This document shows positions 18,487 through 28,356 of a stretch of 64,000 nucleotides of DNA, piece by piece (the stretch's first letter is position 1; each line of letters opens with the position of its first letter). The DNA comes from Candidatus Kapaibacterium sp. (GTDB lineage Bacteria; Bacteroidota; Ignavibacteria; Kapaibacteriales; UBA7675). Location: assembly GCA_028284775.1 (NCBI GenBank), contig JANQRB010000018.1:1-64000 (forward strand). The letters run 5' to 3'. A model generated the notes under the pieces. It was not told the origin of the DNA, did not search any database, and saw only the letters and a program-made list of their open reading frames with translations. Both the position numbers and the translations under genes were made by a program.

Positions 18487-19572
18487 ATGGCAGCAGCAAA
18501 ATCGATTAAATCCGAGAAACAAAGCGATCCGAAACTCCGCGCGCTCAACGCGGCAATGGAGCAGATTGAGACGACCTACGGCAAAGGCTCCATAATGCGA
18601 CTGAGCGACCAGGTTGTTGTTGAAGTCGAGGCGATTCCGACGGGATGTATGTCGCTGGATGCCGCAATCGGTGTCGGCGGACTGCCGCGCGGCCGAATCG
18701 TCGAGATCTATGGCCCGGAGTCCTCGGGTAAAACGACGGTGTGTTTGCATGTGCTGGCCGAAGCGCAGAAAGTGGGTGGTTACGCTGCTTTCGTCGACAC
18801 GGAACATGCACTTGATATCAAGTATGCCCAGCGGCTTGGCGTTGACTTAAACAGTCTGCTTCTTTCACAGCCGGAATTCGGTGAACAGGCATTGGAAATC
18901 GTCGAGACGCTGGTACGCAGCAATGCGATTGACGTCGTCGTAGTCGATTCCGTGGCGGCACTGACACCGCGGGTGGAAATAGAAGGCGAAATGGGCGATG
19001 CCCAGATGGGATCACAGGCGCGGCTGATGTCGCAGGCTATGCGCAAATTAAACGCCGCCATCGGCAAATCGAAAACGACCGTCATTTTCACCAACCAATT
19101 GCGTAACAAGATCGGCGTTGTCTACGGCAATCCGGAAACGACAACAGGCGGCAATGCTCTTAAATTCTACGCCTCGGTGCGGATCGATATCCGCCGCAAG
19201 GAAGTGATTAAAGACGCCAACGCTATCGTCGGCAACCGTGTTCGTGCCAAGATTATCAAAAACAAAGTAGCTCCACCATTTCGTGAAGTGGAGTTCGATA
19301 TTCTTTACAACGAAGGTATTTCGAAAATCGGCGACATGATCGATCTGGGATTGCAGCACAAAGTCATTCAGCGCAGCGGATCCTGGTTTACCTTCGATGG
19401 GGAACGGACTCAGGGTCGCGACGGACTGCGAGCAAAATTGAAAGATAGTCCCGAATTGTTCAGCAGCCTTGAGAAACAGGTTAAAGTAAAGCTTAGCCCG
19501 GCTGAAAAAGCCGAAGATGAAGCAGTGGATGAAATCAGCAACGGCAAAGCAAAATCGCGGGCCGAAAAGTAA
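18487..19572 (+). CDS. recA: Recombinase A
   Basis: A 361-residue DNA strand-exchange ATPase and SOS co-protease. The Walker A motif is GPESSGKTT, and the Walker B region is [12 protein letters not shown]. The loop [20 protein letters not shown] region is present as [35 protein letters not shown] is the conserved L2 region. I use ATG 18487 ([11 protein letters not shown]); an upstream TTG at 18448 extends the frame without conserved sequence. I looked for a LexA-type operator upstream and could not identify one. It is followed by a terminator, then recX. Confidence 0.97.
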   Translation: MAAAKSIKSEKQSDPKLRALNAAMEQIETTYGKGSIMRLSDQVVVEVEAIPTGCMSLDAAIGVGGLPRGRIVEIYGPESSGKTTVCLHVLAEAQKVGGYAAFVDTEHALDIKYAQRLGVDLNSLLLSQPEFGEQALEIVETLVRSNAIDVVVVDSVAALTPRVEIEGEMGDAQMGSQARLMSQAMRKLNAAIGKSKTTVIFTNQLRNKIGVVYGNPETTTGGNALKFYASVRIDIRRKEVIKDANAIVGNRVRAKIIKNKVAPPFREVEFDILYNEGISKIGDMIDLGLQHKVIQRSGSWFTFDGERTQGRDGLRAKLKDSPELFSSLEKQVKVKLSPAEKAEDEAVDEISNGKAKSRAEK

Positions 19573-19599
19573 AGTTAGGTAAATCGTGGCCAGTAGATC

Positions 19600-19634
19600 A
19601 GGCGGTGTCTTTTTCGAATGGATGCCGCCTTTTT
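19600..19634 (+). terminator. Intrinsic terminator after recA
   Basis: AGGCGGTGTC (19600-19609) pairs with GATGCCGCCT (19621-19630), including two G-U pairs, and is followed by five T. It separates recA from recX, so recX may have its own promoter or depend on read-through. Confidence 0.75.
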
Positions 19635-19730
19635 CATTTTCGGCGTGCCTCGAGTATGAGTGGTTGCTGGTAGAGGCCTCCTGCTAAACGCCGGTTAACG
19701 AAGATTGTCGAATCATTAAGCCCTTGCATT

Positions 19731-20375
19731 GTGGCGGACAATACTATCAGCGCCATCGTTGCGCAGCAGCGTAAGCCCTGCCGTTGCTCGATTTTTGTCG
19801 ACGGCGAGTATGCCTTCGCCTGCTCGTACGACCTTGTGCTGGAATTCGCCTTGAAGAAAGGGGGGGCGATCAGTGATGACCTGCGGCTGAGCATTGAGCG
19901 GCGTGAGCAGGAAATGACTATCAGACGTCAGGCCCTGGCCTATGTCGCGTATAAACCACGCACGGAAATGCAGGTGCGCACGCGCTTGCGTCAACGGAAT
20001 TGTGATGACGAACAAATCGATGCCGCAGTACGGTTCTTGTATGAATTTGCTTATCTCGATGACGCGGCCTATGCCCGAGCCTATATCAGCAGCGTTTTAC
20101 AGCGCAAAGCCTGTGGCCCGGCCCGGCTGCGACAGGATCTGTTAAAGCGCGGCGTGCCGGCGGATATTTGTTCCGATGCGCTGGCCGCGACTTTTCCAGA
20201 CGAAGAGACGCACGAGCTGGCCCGAGCCGCCGCCCGTAAGAAGTTGCGCGCTATCAGCCACAAGCCCAGGGAAAAACAGCATAGAGCAGTCACTCAATAT
20301 CTACAACGCCAGGGATTTGGCTGGGAAACGATAAGAACGGTGCTGAAAGAGGAATTGGGCAAAACGGAAGTTTGA
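19731..20375 (+). CDS. recX: RecX regulatory protein
   Basis: A 214-residue helical protein with the three-repeat RecX pattern: ALAYVAYKPRTEMQVRTRL, the repeat-2 core FLYEFAYLDDAAYARAYI, and LRQDLLKRGVPADICSDAL. A C-terminal repeat reads RAVTQYLQRQGFGWETI. RecX binds and caps RecA filaments and so limits recombination. The start is GTG at 19731. Its position directly after recA is the common arrangement. The first ~55 residues (ISAIVAQQRKPCRCSIFVDG) form the N-terminal extension often seen in non-enteric RecX. Confidence 0.9.
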   Translation: MADNTISAIVAQQRKPCRCSIFVDGEYAFACSYDLVLEFALKKGGAISDDLRLSIERREQEMTIRRQALAYVAYKPRTEMQVRTRLRQRNCDDEQIDAAVRFLYEFAYLDDAAYARAYISSVLQRKACGPARLRQDLLKRGVPADICSDALAATFPDEETHELARAAARKKLRAISHKPREKQHRAVTQYLQRQGFGWETIRTVLKEELGKTEV

Positions 20376-20448
20376 ACCTGTCGCTAGATTTAACATCAGT
20401 CCGCTTATCTCGCCCGGCTCCTCTATATCTTAACAAAAATCGAAATTG

Positions 20449-20579
20449 AGCAAGCTCCTCGCCCTGCAGGGAGCTTGTCTCAAGATTTGCCTGAATGAAC
20501 CAAAGAGATCTTTATTGTGACATTAACATCAGATCTCTTGATTCCGGCGGCATTGTCATGTGCCTCTTGAGACAAGCTC
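20449..20579. repeat. Nested inverted-repeat element
   Basis: In the convergent gap between recX and the subtilase gene, GAGCTTGTCTCAAG (20471-20484) has an exact complement CTTGAGACAAGCTC at 20566-20579. Inside it, AAGAGATCT (20503-20511) pairs with AGATCTCTT (20531-20539). A further CAAGCTCC (20451-20458) can pair with GGAGCTTG (20470-20477), competing with the outer stem. No T-run follows, so it is not a typical terminator. It could be a small mobile palindromic element or a structured RNA. No second copy was noticed in this window. Confidence 0.6.
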
Positions 20580-20595
20580 GATCCCCGCAAAAATA

Positions 20596-23500
20596 TTAAC
20601 GCATAATTGTCAGGGGCGCAACAACAGCCTGGCCCTCGTTCAACAAGCGCACATAATAGAACCCTGGCGGCAGCGTGCCGATGGCATAGCTGATCTTGTG
20701 GCGACCCGGATTGTAAATACCGCTCGCCACGGCTCTCACCGGTCGTCCGATCGCATCCAGAATGTCAAGTTGCACAAAACCGGCATCAGTTAGTTCGAAT
20801 TGAAATTCAGCTTCGTCGAATGCCGGATTCGGCGCAATCGAGAGCGTCGTGCCGGCGGCCCTTCGATCGGGAAGAGACTGTGCTTGCTTGCCCGCCACGT
20901 TCCGCTCACAGCAAACCACAAAAGAACGCTCGCACAAAACTTCGTTGTTATTGTCCAGTATTTGAATCGTAACCTCATGACAGGAAGGGCCGGCTGTGAA
21001 GATATCGTCGGAGATACAGACTTCCTCCTGAAATACGCCATTATTCCAGGTGTTGTATTCTACGTCGTTTAACAATAGGCGCACCTTTGGATCCGGACAG
21101 TTCGGCCCCGGCTTACGATCTACACTAAAGATATACATACAGCATTGGACCGGTACATAGGTTTGATCGCCGAGGAAAAATTCCACATCATAGTCATCGC
21201 AGCAGTCGCCGCAATAGAATGTCCCCTCCCATTCGCGCGGGCAAACGACCGGCGGATTCGTGCCCGCCAGGACGACCACATACTGCATGTGATACTCGAA
21301 TTCAAGCGTGTTGTCCGGAATGCACAACCCGCCAATGACAAGCGGTCCCGTATTGGCTTTGATAGTGCCGCCGGGATTGGCCCAGACGAATTTACCCGCT
21401 TCATCGATACGCGGAAACCAGCCGCTGCCGGGGAATGGACGTACCGGCAGCGACTGCCAGTTAATATCACCAACATCAAACTGATCGAGTGTTAGTTCGA
21501 TTTCACCAGCCACAAAATCACAGTCGCTTTCATTCGTAAGGACAAGATTCCAGCAGCATCCCGAGCACTCGCCGATAAAGACAGGACAGGTTCCCTCGGC
21601 TTTCACCCAGCTCAGGCTGAATCCTCCCGAGGGCAGATCTTCACAGCCGCAGGTTGCGCATTGCAGGTCAAAGCTTTTACTGTCCGAACACTTCTCGCCG
21701 GAGGACCAGAAGTCGAAGTTAAGCGTTTGCTGTTGGCCGTCGTCGGCGATATCGTAGCATATTTCACCGATTTTGCTTTTAACGCCACGCGGCAGCAATC
21801 CAAGGGGCGGCGTGAAGCTGAGGGCTGGTGAGCCGGGCTGTCCTGGCCTGTACACATCGATGCGATCCAAAAGGCAGGTGTTAATATCCTGCGGCGGCGT
21901 TACGTAAATTTCCATGCAGCATTCGTTTTCATTGGATTCGCCATGAACAGGGTTGACGCTTACAACGTAGTTCGAGCCCGCACACAAACATTCAACGGGC
22001 GGGTTGATTAGTTCAATTTCAACACAGTCAATATAATAGTACATGTCGATCGCGGCAGGTGGGGCGGGGCCGGGGTGATACCAGTCGCCGGATCCCCAGC
22101 TCGCCTGGAAATTGCCAATCGTGATATACTCTTTGCTGTTGCCACTAATCGTTACGATGTCTTCTACTTTCATCCACTCTTCGTCGCCGGGGCCGCCGTC
22201 ATTGTAGAGCTGGAAGTCCGGAATGCCGCCGCCCTGATTCACCTGGTCATTGCTTTCGACCCACTGTCCCGGCGCCGTTGCTGGATCGAGTAAGTTGCCT
22301 TCTGTCGTGTAATCGAGCACTTCGCTGCTGCTGAGATAGGCTGAAATTTTGTTTATCGAATGCCCGGATGGCGTGTAGGCGGCCGAAGCGTGTTTCAGGG
22401 TTCCGGCGGCGCGGCTCAGCCGAAATGCAATGCGGTAGCTTGCGCCGACAGCCAGCGGCTCGCGCAGTTTAGCCTGCACATATTCTTTGTACTGCTGTCC
22501 GCCGCTCTGTGTTAAATGGATACCGGCATATGCCTCGCTGCCATCGTTGTACTGGCAGTTCGCGAAGGCGTGTTGCGCGCCGAAGTCGTTCGTGTGCACG
22601 CGTCGGCCGGGCAGATTGTGATCGCTGCTGAAAAAGTCGGGCGTGGCCAGTGTCGGACGATGCCAGCGCCGGCAATTCTCGAAACTGCCGTTTTGCAGGA
22701 AAAAGCCGCCGCCGTTAAATCCATCGTCGTAGTACTTGGCTGATTGCACAGCCGCCTGCACATTGAGCCTTCCATGACCAAGCGCAATGCACTTGCCCGG
22801 CTGCCCCGGATTCCAGTTATAATTGTAAATGGATTGCGGGTCGCTGCTCGCATGTACTTCATCCGCCGTTTCCTGTAAGATCGAGCGTATCTGCTCGACC
22901 GAGAGGCATGGATTGATGGATTGAAGCAGGGCCGCAGCCGCAGCTACCTGCGGGCCGGCGAAGGATGTACCGCTCATATTGCGATAGGCGTTCAGATCCA
23001 GGACGCCCCCGGTGTAATACGAAGTCGTATAGATATCGACCGCCGGCGCGGACAGGTCGACCTCCGGACCGCTTAACACGAGATCCGCCCTCTCATCAGT
23101 ATTTTTCGTGCCGCAAACCGCAATAACAAAGGGATCGCGAGCCGGATAACGCACCGTACCGAACGCGCCATTACCGGAGCCGGCAACCATAATGACGCCG
23201 CGGCTATAGGCATATTCGATTGCGGCGCTGAGCGGCGGAGCCTCAGTAGTGCTCAAGCTCATGTTGATGACATCAGCGCCGTTGTCGGTCGCGTAGATGA
23301 TCGCATGCCGCACTTCATTTGTCTGGGTATTAGTCCGCAGAGGCATAATACGGACGCCGTCTTCATTCCAGCCGCCCGCGATTCCGGCGATTCCGGCGCT
23401 ATTATTGGTCTTAGCCGCTATGATGCCCGCTACGCCCATTCCGTGATCGGCATCGCCGATTAAAATGCCGTTGAAGGAATCCCGGTTGCCGAACTGATTG

Positions 23501-24159
23501 AGATTGGGATCATAGTCGATAAAATTCCAACCCGAGCGGTCGTCGATAAAGTTGTTCAGGTCATCATCGACGGCATTGGGCGGGTCGTTGTCCGCGAAGT
23601 TGATGAACATATTCTCGTAGCCGTCCGCTCCGGGGCCGAGATCATTGTGATCCCAGCGGACACCGTTGTCGATCACGGCAACGATCACCGAGCTCGCACC
23701 GTATTCGAGGTCCCAGGCATTGGCCGCCTTAATGTTCGTCAGATACCATTGTTCGTTGTTCGTAAACTCGGTGTCGTCTGGCTGTACCAGAGGCTTGCCG
23801 ATCGTGTTAATACCGACATAGTCGAAGTAGCCGCTAGCAAGACAGTCTGCCACAAAGGCAAAGACATCCATGTTGTCGGGCACATAGAGATCGCAATAGC
23901 CAAGGCAGTCAATGTGCTGTACCTTCAGACCTGCGGCTACATGCTCCTGCATCAGCGTTTCAATTACGAAACTTGCTTTGGTCTTGACCGTGACGGAATT
24001 TTTGTTGATTTGAAAAAGTTCGTCTTCTGATTCCTCAATGAACCATGTACCGTCAATGTTAAGATAGGTTTTGCCGGCAAGCTGATACGCTTCCTGTGCC
24101 GCCAGAATGATTGTGTTTACCAGCAAACAGACCAGCGCAATTATAACACGATTAGCCAT
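20596..24159 (-). CDS. Secreted subtilisin-like (S8) protease with Cys-rich tail and T9SS domain
   Basis: A 1187-residue protein starting after AAGGAG. Signal peptide is residues ~1-21. The catalytic triad is visible: Asp164 in VAVIDNGV, His239 in HGMGVAGII and Ser399 in NMSGTSFAGPQVA, with the oxyanion Asn330 in AGSGNG. The catalytic domain ends near residue 460. Residues ~480-690 look like a beta-sandwich. Residues ~710-1100 hold Cys-rich modules with repeated CC pairs (ECCMEIYV, GCCWNLVL, CCDDYDVEF, QCCMYIFSV, VCCERN). The last ~75 residues form the sorting domain (IAPNPAFDEAEFQF, LPPGFYYVRLL). It is probably a surface or released protease. The Cys-rich modules suggest disulfide-stabilised display domains. 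Confidence 0.9.
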   Translation of the reverse strand: MANRVIIALVCLLVNTIILAAQEAYQLAGKTYLNIDGTWFIEESEDELFQINKNSVTVKTKASFVIETLMQEHVAAGLKVQHIDCLGYCDLYVPDNMDVFAFVADCLASGYFDYVGINTIGKPLVQPDDTEFTNNEQWYLTNIKAANAWDLEYGASSVIVAVIDNGVRWDHNDLGPGADGYENMFINFADNDPPNAVDDDLNNFIDDRSGWNFIDYDPNLNQFGNRDSFNGILIGDADHGMGVAGIIAAKTNNSAGIAGIAGGWNEDGVRIMPLRTNTQTNEVRHAIIYATDNGADVINMSLSTTEAPPLSAAIEYAYSRGVIMVAGSGNGAFGTVRYPARDPFVIAVCGTKNTDERADLVLSGPEVDLSAPAVDIYTTSYYTGGVLDLNAYRNMSGTSFAGPQVAAAAALLQSINPCLSVEQIRSILQETADEVHASSDPQSIYNYNWNPGQPGKCIALGHGRLNVQAAVQSAKYYDDGFNGGGFFLQNGSFENCRRWHRPTLATPDFFSSDHNLPGRRVHTNDFGAQHAFANCQYNDGSEAYAGIHLTQSGGQQYKEYVQAKLREPLAVGASYRIAFRLSRAAGTLKHASAAYTPSGHSINKISAYLSSSEVLDYTTEGNLLDPATAPGQWVESNDQVNQGGGIPDFQLYNDGGPGDEEWMKVEDIVTISGNSKEYITIGNFQASWGSGDWYHPGPAPPAAIDMYYYIDCVEIELINPPVECLCAGSNYVVSVNPVHGESNENECCMEIYVTPPQDINTCLLDRIDVYRPGQPGSPALSFTPPLGLLPRGVKSKIGEICYDIADDGQQQTLNFDFWSSGEKCSDSKSFDLQCATCGCEDLPSGGFSLSWVKAEGTCPVFIGECSGCCWNLVLTNESDCDFVAGEIELTLDQFDVGDINWQSLPVRPFPGSGWFPRIDEAGKFVWANPGGTIKANTGPLVIGGLCIPDNTLEFEYHMQYVVVLAGTNPPVVCPREWEGTFYCGDCCDDYDVEFFLGDQTYVPVQCCMYIFSVDRKPGPNCPDPKVRLLLNDVEYNTWNNGVFQEEVCISDDIFTAGPSCHEVTIQILDNNNEVLCERSFVVCCERNVAGKQAQSLPDRRAAGTTLSIAPNPAFDEAEFQFELTDAGFVQLDILDAIGRPVRAVASGIYNPGRHKISYAIGTLPPGFYYVRLLNEGQAVVAPLTIMR

Positions 24160-24622
24160 GGTATCTCCTTAAGATTAGTTAATAATGCTAACAATGAAGC
24201 AAAGAACCGAGGGCAAGTATGATTGCCGCTCGTTTACTTTCACCGTTACCCCGAATTAACGAATGAGGGTACGATGTCGGGCAGTTGTTAAGGTCCGGAA
24301 GAGGATAATGAAGCTTAGCGGTTTGTTCAGGGCGGCAATCCTATGTCCACCGGGGGAGTGTTAGTTCGTCTGCACTCATTGCTGCGATTCACTTCCGGCA
24401 ATAGCCGGACGTCACCTAGAGTTCCTTTGTATCTCCAGAGAAAAACATTCAGAATATGATATTGGTGGCGGGTCATGTTACGAAAATAAGGGCTGTATGT
24501 CAATCTGGAATAACCGCCGCTGGCAAAAAAGCATAGATCAGGATACAGTCGAGATTACTAAGTTAGCGAGGCTGCCGCGGCATAGGCACACTTAATAATT
24601 AATGCAAGGTTTTTGAAGCGTA
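24160..24622. other. Intergenic region between divergent genes
   Basis: 463 bp between the divergent subtilase and guanine deaminase genes. It must hold both promoters. I see no convincing ORF, hairpin terminator, RNA gene or repeat in it. Confidence 0.5.
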
Positions 24623-25924
24623 ATGAGCCCAAGGCAACTCAAAATATACTGCGGCCGGATTCTCAATCCCCGGCGCACCGGCGCCGTCGATTACATCAAC
24701 AAAGGCGCTCTGGCGGTTGATGTTAAGGGGGTCCTGCAATTTGTCGGTTTGGCGTCGGAAGCCCGTCGCCGGTTCCCACAGTCCCGCTTTCACGATTTCG
24801 GTGCGGCCCTGCTGCTTCCGGGCTTTGTCGACACGCACGTACATCTGCCGCAGTATCGGGCGCGCGGCATTTGGTCCGGTGAACTGTTGCAGTGGCTGGA
24901 GCAGGTGATTTTTCCCATGGAAGCCCGTTTTGCCGATCCCGAGCATGCACGGCGCGAATCCGAGGTATTCTTTAGGGCGGCTCTGGCCCAGGGCACAACA
25001 AGTATGTCCGTGTTTTGTTCATCGCAGCGCAGGGCAACCGACGAGGCATTTGAAGCGGCACGGTCGTCGGGTCTGCGGGTATGTATGGGTAAATCGATTA
25101 TGGAGCGAGGCGCGCCCGCCGAGCTCCTGAGCAGCGCAGAGCAAAACATCGATGACTCCCTGGCCCTTGCAGAGCGCTGGCATGGCGTAGACGACGGCCG
25201 ATTGCAGTACACGATCACGCCACGTTATGCGGGTTCCTGCTCGATGGCGCTCCTGCGGCGCTGCGGCGAGCTTGCGCGCCGGGAGGGACTCCGGCTTCAG
25301 ACGCATCTGGCGGAAAACCCGGGCGAACTGGCCTATATCAAATCACTGTTTCCCGCCGCATCTTCGTATACCGCAGTTTATGAGAGCGCCGGAATGCTCC
25401 AGGAACATGCCATAATGGCCCATGCCATTCATCTTGGAGAGAGCGAGCTGACAATGTTGAAGGACAGCGGGACGGCGATTGCACACTGTCCCTGTTCCAA
25501 CCGATTTTTACAGAGCGGGATCATGCCCTTGCGGCGCTATCTGGATAGGGGGCTGCAGGTCGGGCTTGGCAGCGATGTAGCGGGCGGGTTCTCTCTGTCG
25601 ATGCGCAATGAGCAGCGCGAAGCCATTGAGGGCAGCAAGAGCTACAATATCCTGAATCGCAACGCGCAGCAGGCAGTGCTGCGTTGCGAAGAAGCCTTTT
25701 GGCTGGCAACATTGGGAGGAGCGATTGCTCTCGGGCTGGATGACCGTGTCGGCAGCTTCCGGAGCGGTAAGGAGGCAGACTTTGTCGTATGGAGCGTCCC
25801 TGACGGGTGTTCGTCAGAGGACGGGCACAGTGCCGAAGAACTTTTGGCCGGGCTGCTCTATCACGAAGAGGCGAATACGATTCACTCCGTTTATGTGAGC
25901 GGTCGGGAGCTATTTGCTGCCTAA
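24623..25924 (+). CDS. guaD: Guanine deaminase
   Basis: A 433-residue amidohydrolase that converts guanine to xanthine and ammonia in purine salvage or breakdown. The metal motif is PGFVDTHVHLPQYRARG. QTHLAENPGE, IMAHAIHLGE, the guanine-deaminase signature HCPCSNRFLQSG and the final metal Asp in GLGSDVAGGFS are all present. Length and motif order match the bacterial/eukaryotic GuaD type rather than the small cytidine-deaminase-like type. It appears monocistronic. No other purine genes are nearby. Confidence 0.9.
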   Translation: MSPRQLKIYCGRILNPRRTGAVDYINKGALAVDVKGVLQFVGLASEARRRFPQSRFHDFGAALLLPGFVDTHVHLPQYRARGIWSGELLQWLEQVIFPMEARFADPEHARRESEVFFRAALAQGTTSMSVFCSSQRRATDEAFEAARSSGLRVCMGKSIMERGAPAELLSSAEQNIDDSLALAERWHGVDDGRLQYTITPRYAGSCSMALLRRCGELARREGLRLQTHLAENPGELAYIKSLFPAASSYTAVYESAGMLQEHAIMAHAIHLGESELTMLKDSGTAIAHCPCSNRFLQSGIMPLRRYLDRGLQVGLGSDVAGGFSLSMRNEQREAIEGSKSYNILNRNAQQAVLRCEEAFWLATLGGAIALGLDDRVGSFRSGKEADFVVWSVPDGCSSEDGHSAEELLAGLLYHEEANTIHSVYVSGRELFAA

Positions 25925-26106
25925 TCGGGAAATTTTGATTAACTTTTTGATGCGGCTTTCGTAGATCCGGGGTTCGATCGTCGGCATAACGGGCAATATC
26001 GATCAGTTTTGACGTCCGTTACATTCGTGACAATACCCAGCGCGCACCCGGTAACATCAGCGCCAGGCTTATTAACTCTCCATCGAATCAAGCAAGAGAA
26101 TACCGT

Positions 26107-28122
26107 ATGAAAGTTCGCATTGCGATTGGAATCCTGTTGGGAATCTGGCTACCCTTTGTTTCGGTCAATGCGCAGGACGGTGCCGCCGCCGGCCATTCGA
26201 CTGATGATAGTACAAGGCCCGGATTACTGATTGGCCCCTATCTGGGTTTGAATCTCAATCTTCACAGTTCGGATTTTGCTATTCCCGCTCCGCTATCGGC
26301 TCTGCCGGATCCGGCTGCCTCCGGTACGCTTGACGATGGTTCTCTTGGTTTGGGACTTAACGCCGGCGGCCTGATCGAGTACCGGCTGAGCGACTGGCTG
26401 GGGATCAGCGGTCGGATTGGCTATAATAACGCCTCCGGAGAACTGGCCGGCAATGGCAGCGTTGCAGCCACCAGCGCGACGCTGACTACCGAGCAGACAC
26501 TGGATGCCTCGCTGGCCTATCTGGATATTACGCCCCTGGCCCTCTTTTACGAACCTTTTGGTCTTGAGCGATTTTACGGTCTGGCCGGATTGAACCTGGC
26601 CGTGCCGCTCAGCAGCAGCTATACGCAGAATGAGCGAATCAGCCTGCCGGAAGACGCTGCGTTTGCCGATGGTGAAGCGACCCGTGAATACGCCAATGAT
26701 GCTGAAATAGCGGATGCCGCCACACGCCTGGCCTTGACCTTGGGCCTGGGCTACAATTATCAGCTCGGCGACAAACTCTGGCTGGCGCCCGAAGTGCAAC
26801 TCCGTTTTCCCTTTACCAAGGTTTCGGGGGCTGATGCCCTCGACTCCTGGAACGTGCCGCAGTTGCGTCTGGCAGCTAATCTAAAGTTCGATATTTCCAG
26901 CGAGGAAGAAGAAGCGCCGGAAGAAGTCGAAAGCGATTCCGAACTCGATGCACGGATGGACGAGATCGTGTATTACGATGATGACGGGCAGAGCCGCCCG
27001 CTGAAGATTATCACCGTCGAAGACTTGCAGTATTCGGAAATGTATCCGCTGATTCCTTATGTATTCTTCGAGAAAGACAAAGGCAGCCTGAACACTAAGT
27101 ACCAGGTCGTCGGAGTTGAAAGCGATGCCGGCGAGTTTGCAATCGGACGTCTGCCGCAGGATGCGCTGTCGATCAATCGCAATACCCTGAACATTATCGG
27201 GCGGCGGATGGAGGAGTACCCCAACGCTCGTCTGACGATCGTGGGAACGAACGACGGTAAGTCCGAAACCGATCTAATATCAAAGGCGCGCGCCGAGGCG
27301 GTTAAGACCTATTTGACCGATAACTTCGACATCGATGCCCAGCGGCTCAGCACGGAAGCGCGCGGTTTGCCGGCTAAGTATTCCAGCCAATCCGTGGCGG
27401 AAGGCGACGCCGAAAACCGGCGCGTGGAGTTCAGAGCCACGCCGGAAGAGGTGCTGGATCCAATCATGATCGAGAAAGACAAGCAGCGGATATCGTCGCC
27501 GCATCTGATTGAGTTTCGTCCTTTCGCCAGCTCCAAAGTGGCAATTACGCAATGGACGCTGACAATATCGCAGGCCGGTAAAGTGCTGCGCGAATTTACG
27601 CGCAACGGCGAACCCAAGTCGCGCCGCTGGATCATTCGGCCGAACGAACTGGCCGCATCGCAGTTGCCGGTTGAATATACGCTTGATGTTGCAGACGAAT
27701 CGGGCGCCCGCAAGCAGATCAGCGGGACAATCCCGGTCGACTATCTTTCCAACACGCGCAAGTCCTCGGAGCAGCTACCCGACCGGACGGTCGAAAAATT
27801 CAGTCTGATCCTCTTTGACTTCGACAGCTCCGACTTAACCGGCGACAACGCCCGTATCCTTGAACGCAGTATTGTGCCGGCAATCAAGTACAACTCAACG
27901 GTTAAAATCGTGGGGTATGCTGATCTGATCGGCGACGAGACCTACAATCGCAAGCTGTCGCAGCGCAGGGCGGAATCGATCCAGACCGCACTGCAAAGCA
28001 AAGTCAAAGCCAGCTCTTACACGGCCCAGGGCGCCGGCGAGGTGCCGATTTTTGACAACGAAACGCCCATGGGACGCAACCTGTGCCGTACCGTGCAGAT
28101 AATTATCGAAACGCCGCGCTGA
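26107..28122 (+). CDS. Outer-membrane protein with beta-barrel and two OmpA domains
   Basis: A 671-residue protein. Signal peptide is residues ~1-22 (ending VNAQ). Residues ~35-265 alternate in the manner of an outer-membrane barrel (LLIGPYLGLNLNL, LALTLGLGYNYQL). A first OmpA/MotB-like domain starts near residue 316 (PYVFFEKDKGSL) and ends with ENRRVEFRATP. A connecting domain of ~110 residues follows. A second, clearer OmpA domain starts near residue 567 (ILFDFDSSDL) with VGYADLIGDETYNRKLSQRRAESI. Such domains bind peptidoglycan. Two in one chain is unusual and the first looks degenerate. It is followed by a terminator. Confidence 0.8.
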   Translation: MKVRIAIGILLGIWLPFVSVNAQDGAAAGHSTDDSTRPGLLIGPYLGLNLNLHSSDFAIPAPLSALPDPAASGTLDDGSLGLGLNAGGLIEYRLSDWLGISGRIGYNNASGELAGNGSVAATSATLTTEQTLDASLAYLDITPLALFYEPFGLERFYGLAGLNLAVPLSSSYTQNERISLPEDAAFADGEATREYANDAEIADAATRLALTLGLGYNYQLGDKLWLAPEVQLRFPFTKVSGADALDSWNVPQLRLAANLKFDISSEEEEAPEEVESDSELDARMDEIVYYDDDGQSRPLKIITVEDLQYSEMYPLIPYVFFEKDKGSLNTKYQVVGVESDAGEFAIGRLPQDALSINRNTLNIIGRRMEEYPNARLTIVGTNDGKSETDLISKARAEAVKTYLTDNFDIDAQRLSTEARGLPAKYSSQSVAEGDAENRRVEFRATPEEVLDPIMIEKDKQRISSPHLIEFRPFASSKVAITQWTLTISQAGKVLREFTRNGEPKSRRWIIRPNELAASQLPVEYTLDVADESGARKQISGTIPVDYLSNTRKSSEQLPDRTVEKFSLILFDFDSSDLTGDNARILERSIVPAIKYNSTVKIVGYADLIGDETYNRKLSQRRAESIQTALQSKVKASSYTAQGAGEVPIFDNETPMGRNLCRTVQIIIETPR

Positions 28123-28185
28123 AGCGGGGTAATAATTAGCAGCGCTCATCGTTATACATTGGCATCATCAACCAGTGATACTCAA

Positions 28186-28218
28186 ACACCGGAATCCGAA
28201 GGTTCCGGTGTCTTGTTT
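28186..28218 (+). terminator. Intrinsic terminator after the OmpA-family gene
   Basis: A perfect 9-bp stem (ACACCGGAA at 28186-28194 with TTCCGGTGT at 28203-28211) and an 8-nt loop, followed by CTTGTTTT. Confidence 0.8.
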
Positions 28219-28356
28219 TGCAAGGACTTCAATGATAAAAATAGATCGAGCCATGAACACTTTGCGGTACAAAGTGTAAGTAGTTCAAAGTGTCAAACGG
28301 CTTGAGGCGGGATAATCTGTCCTCCGGGTCTTCTTCCCAATTAACTGGTTGTCTGC

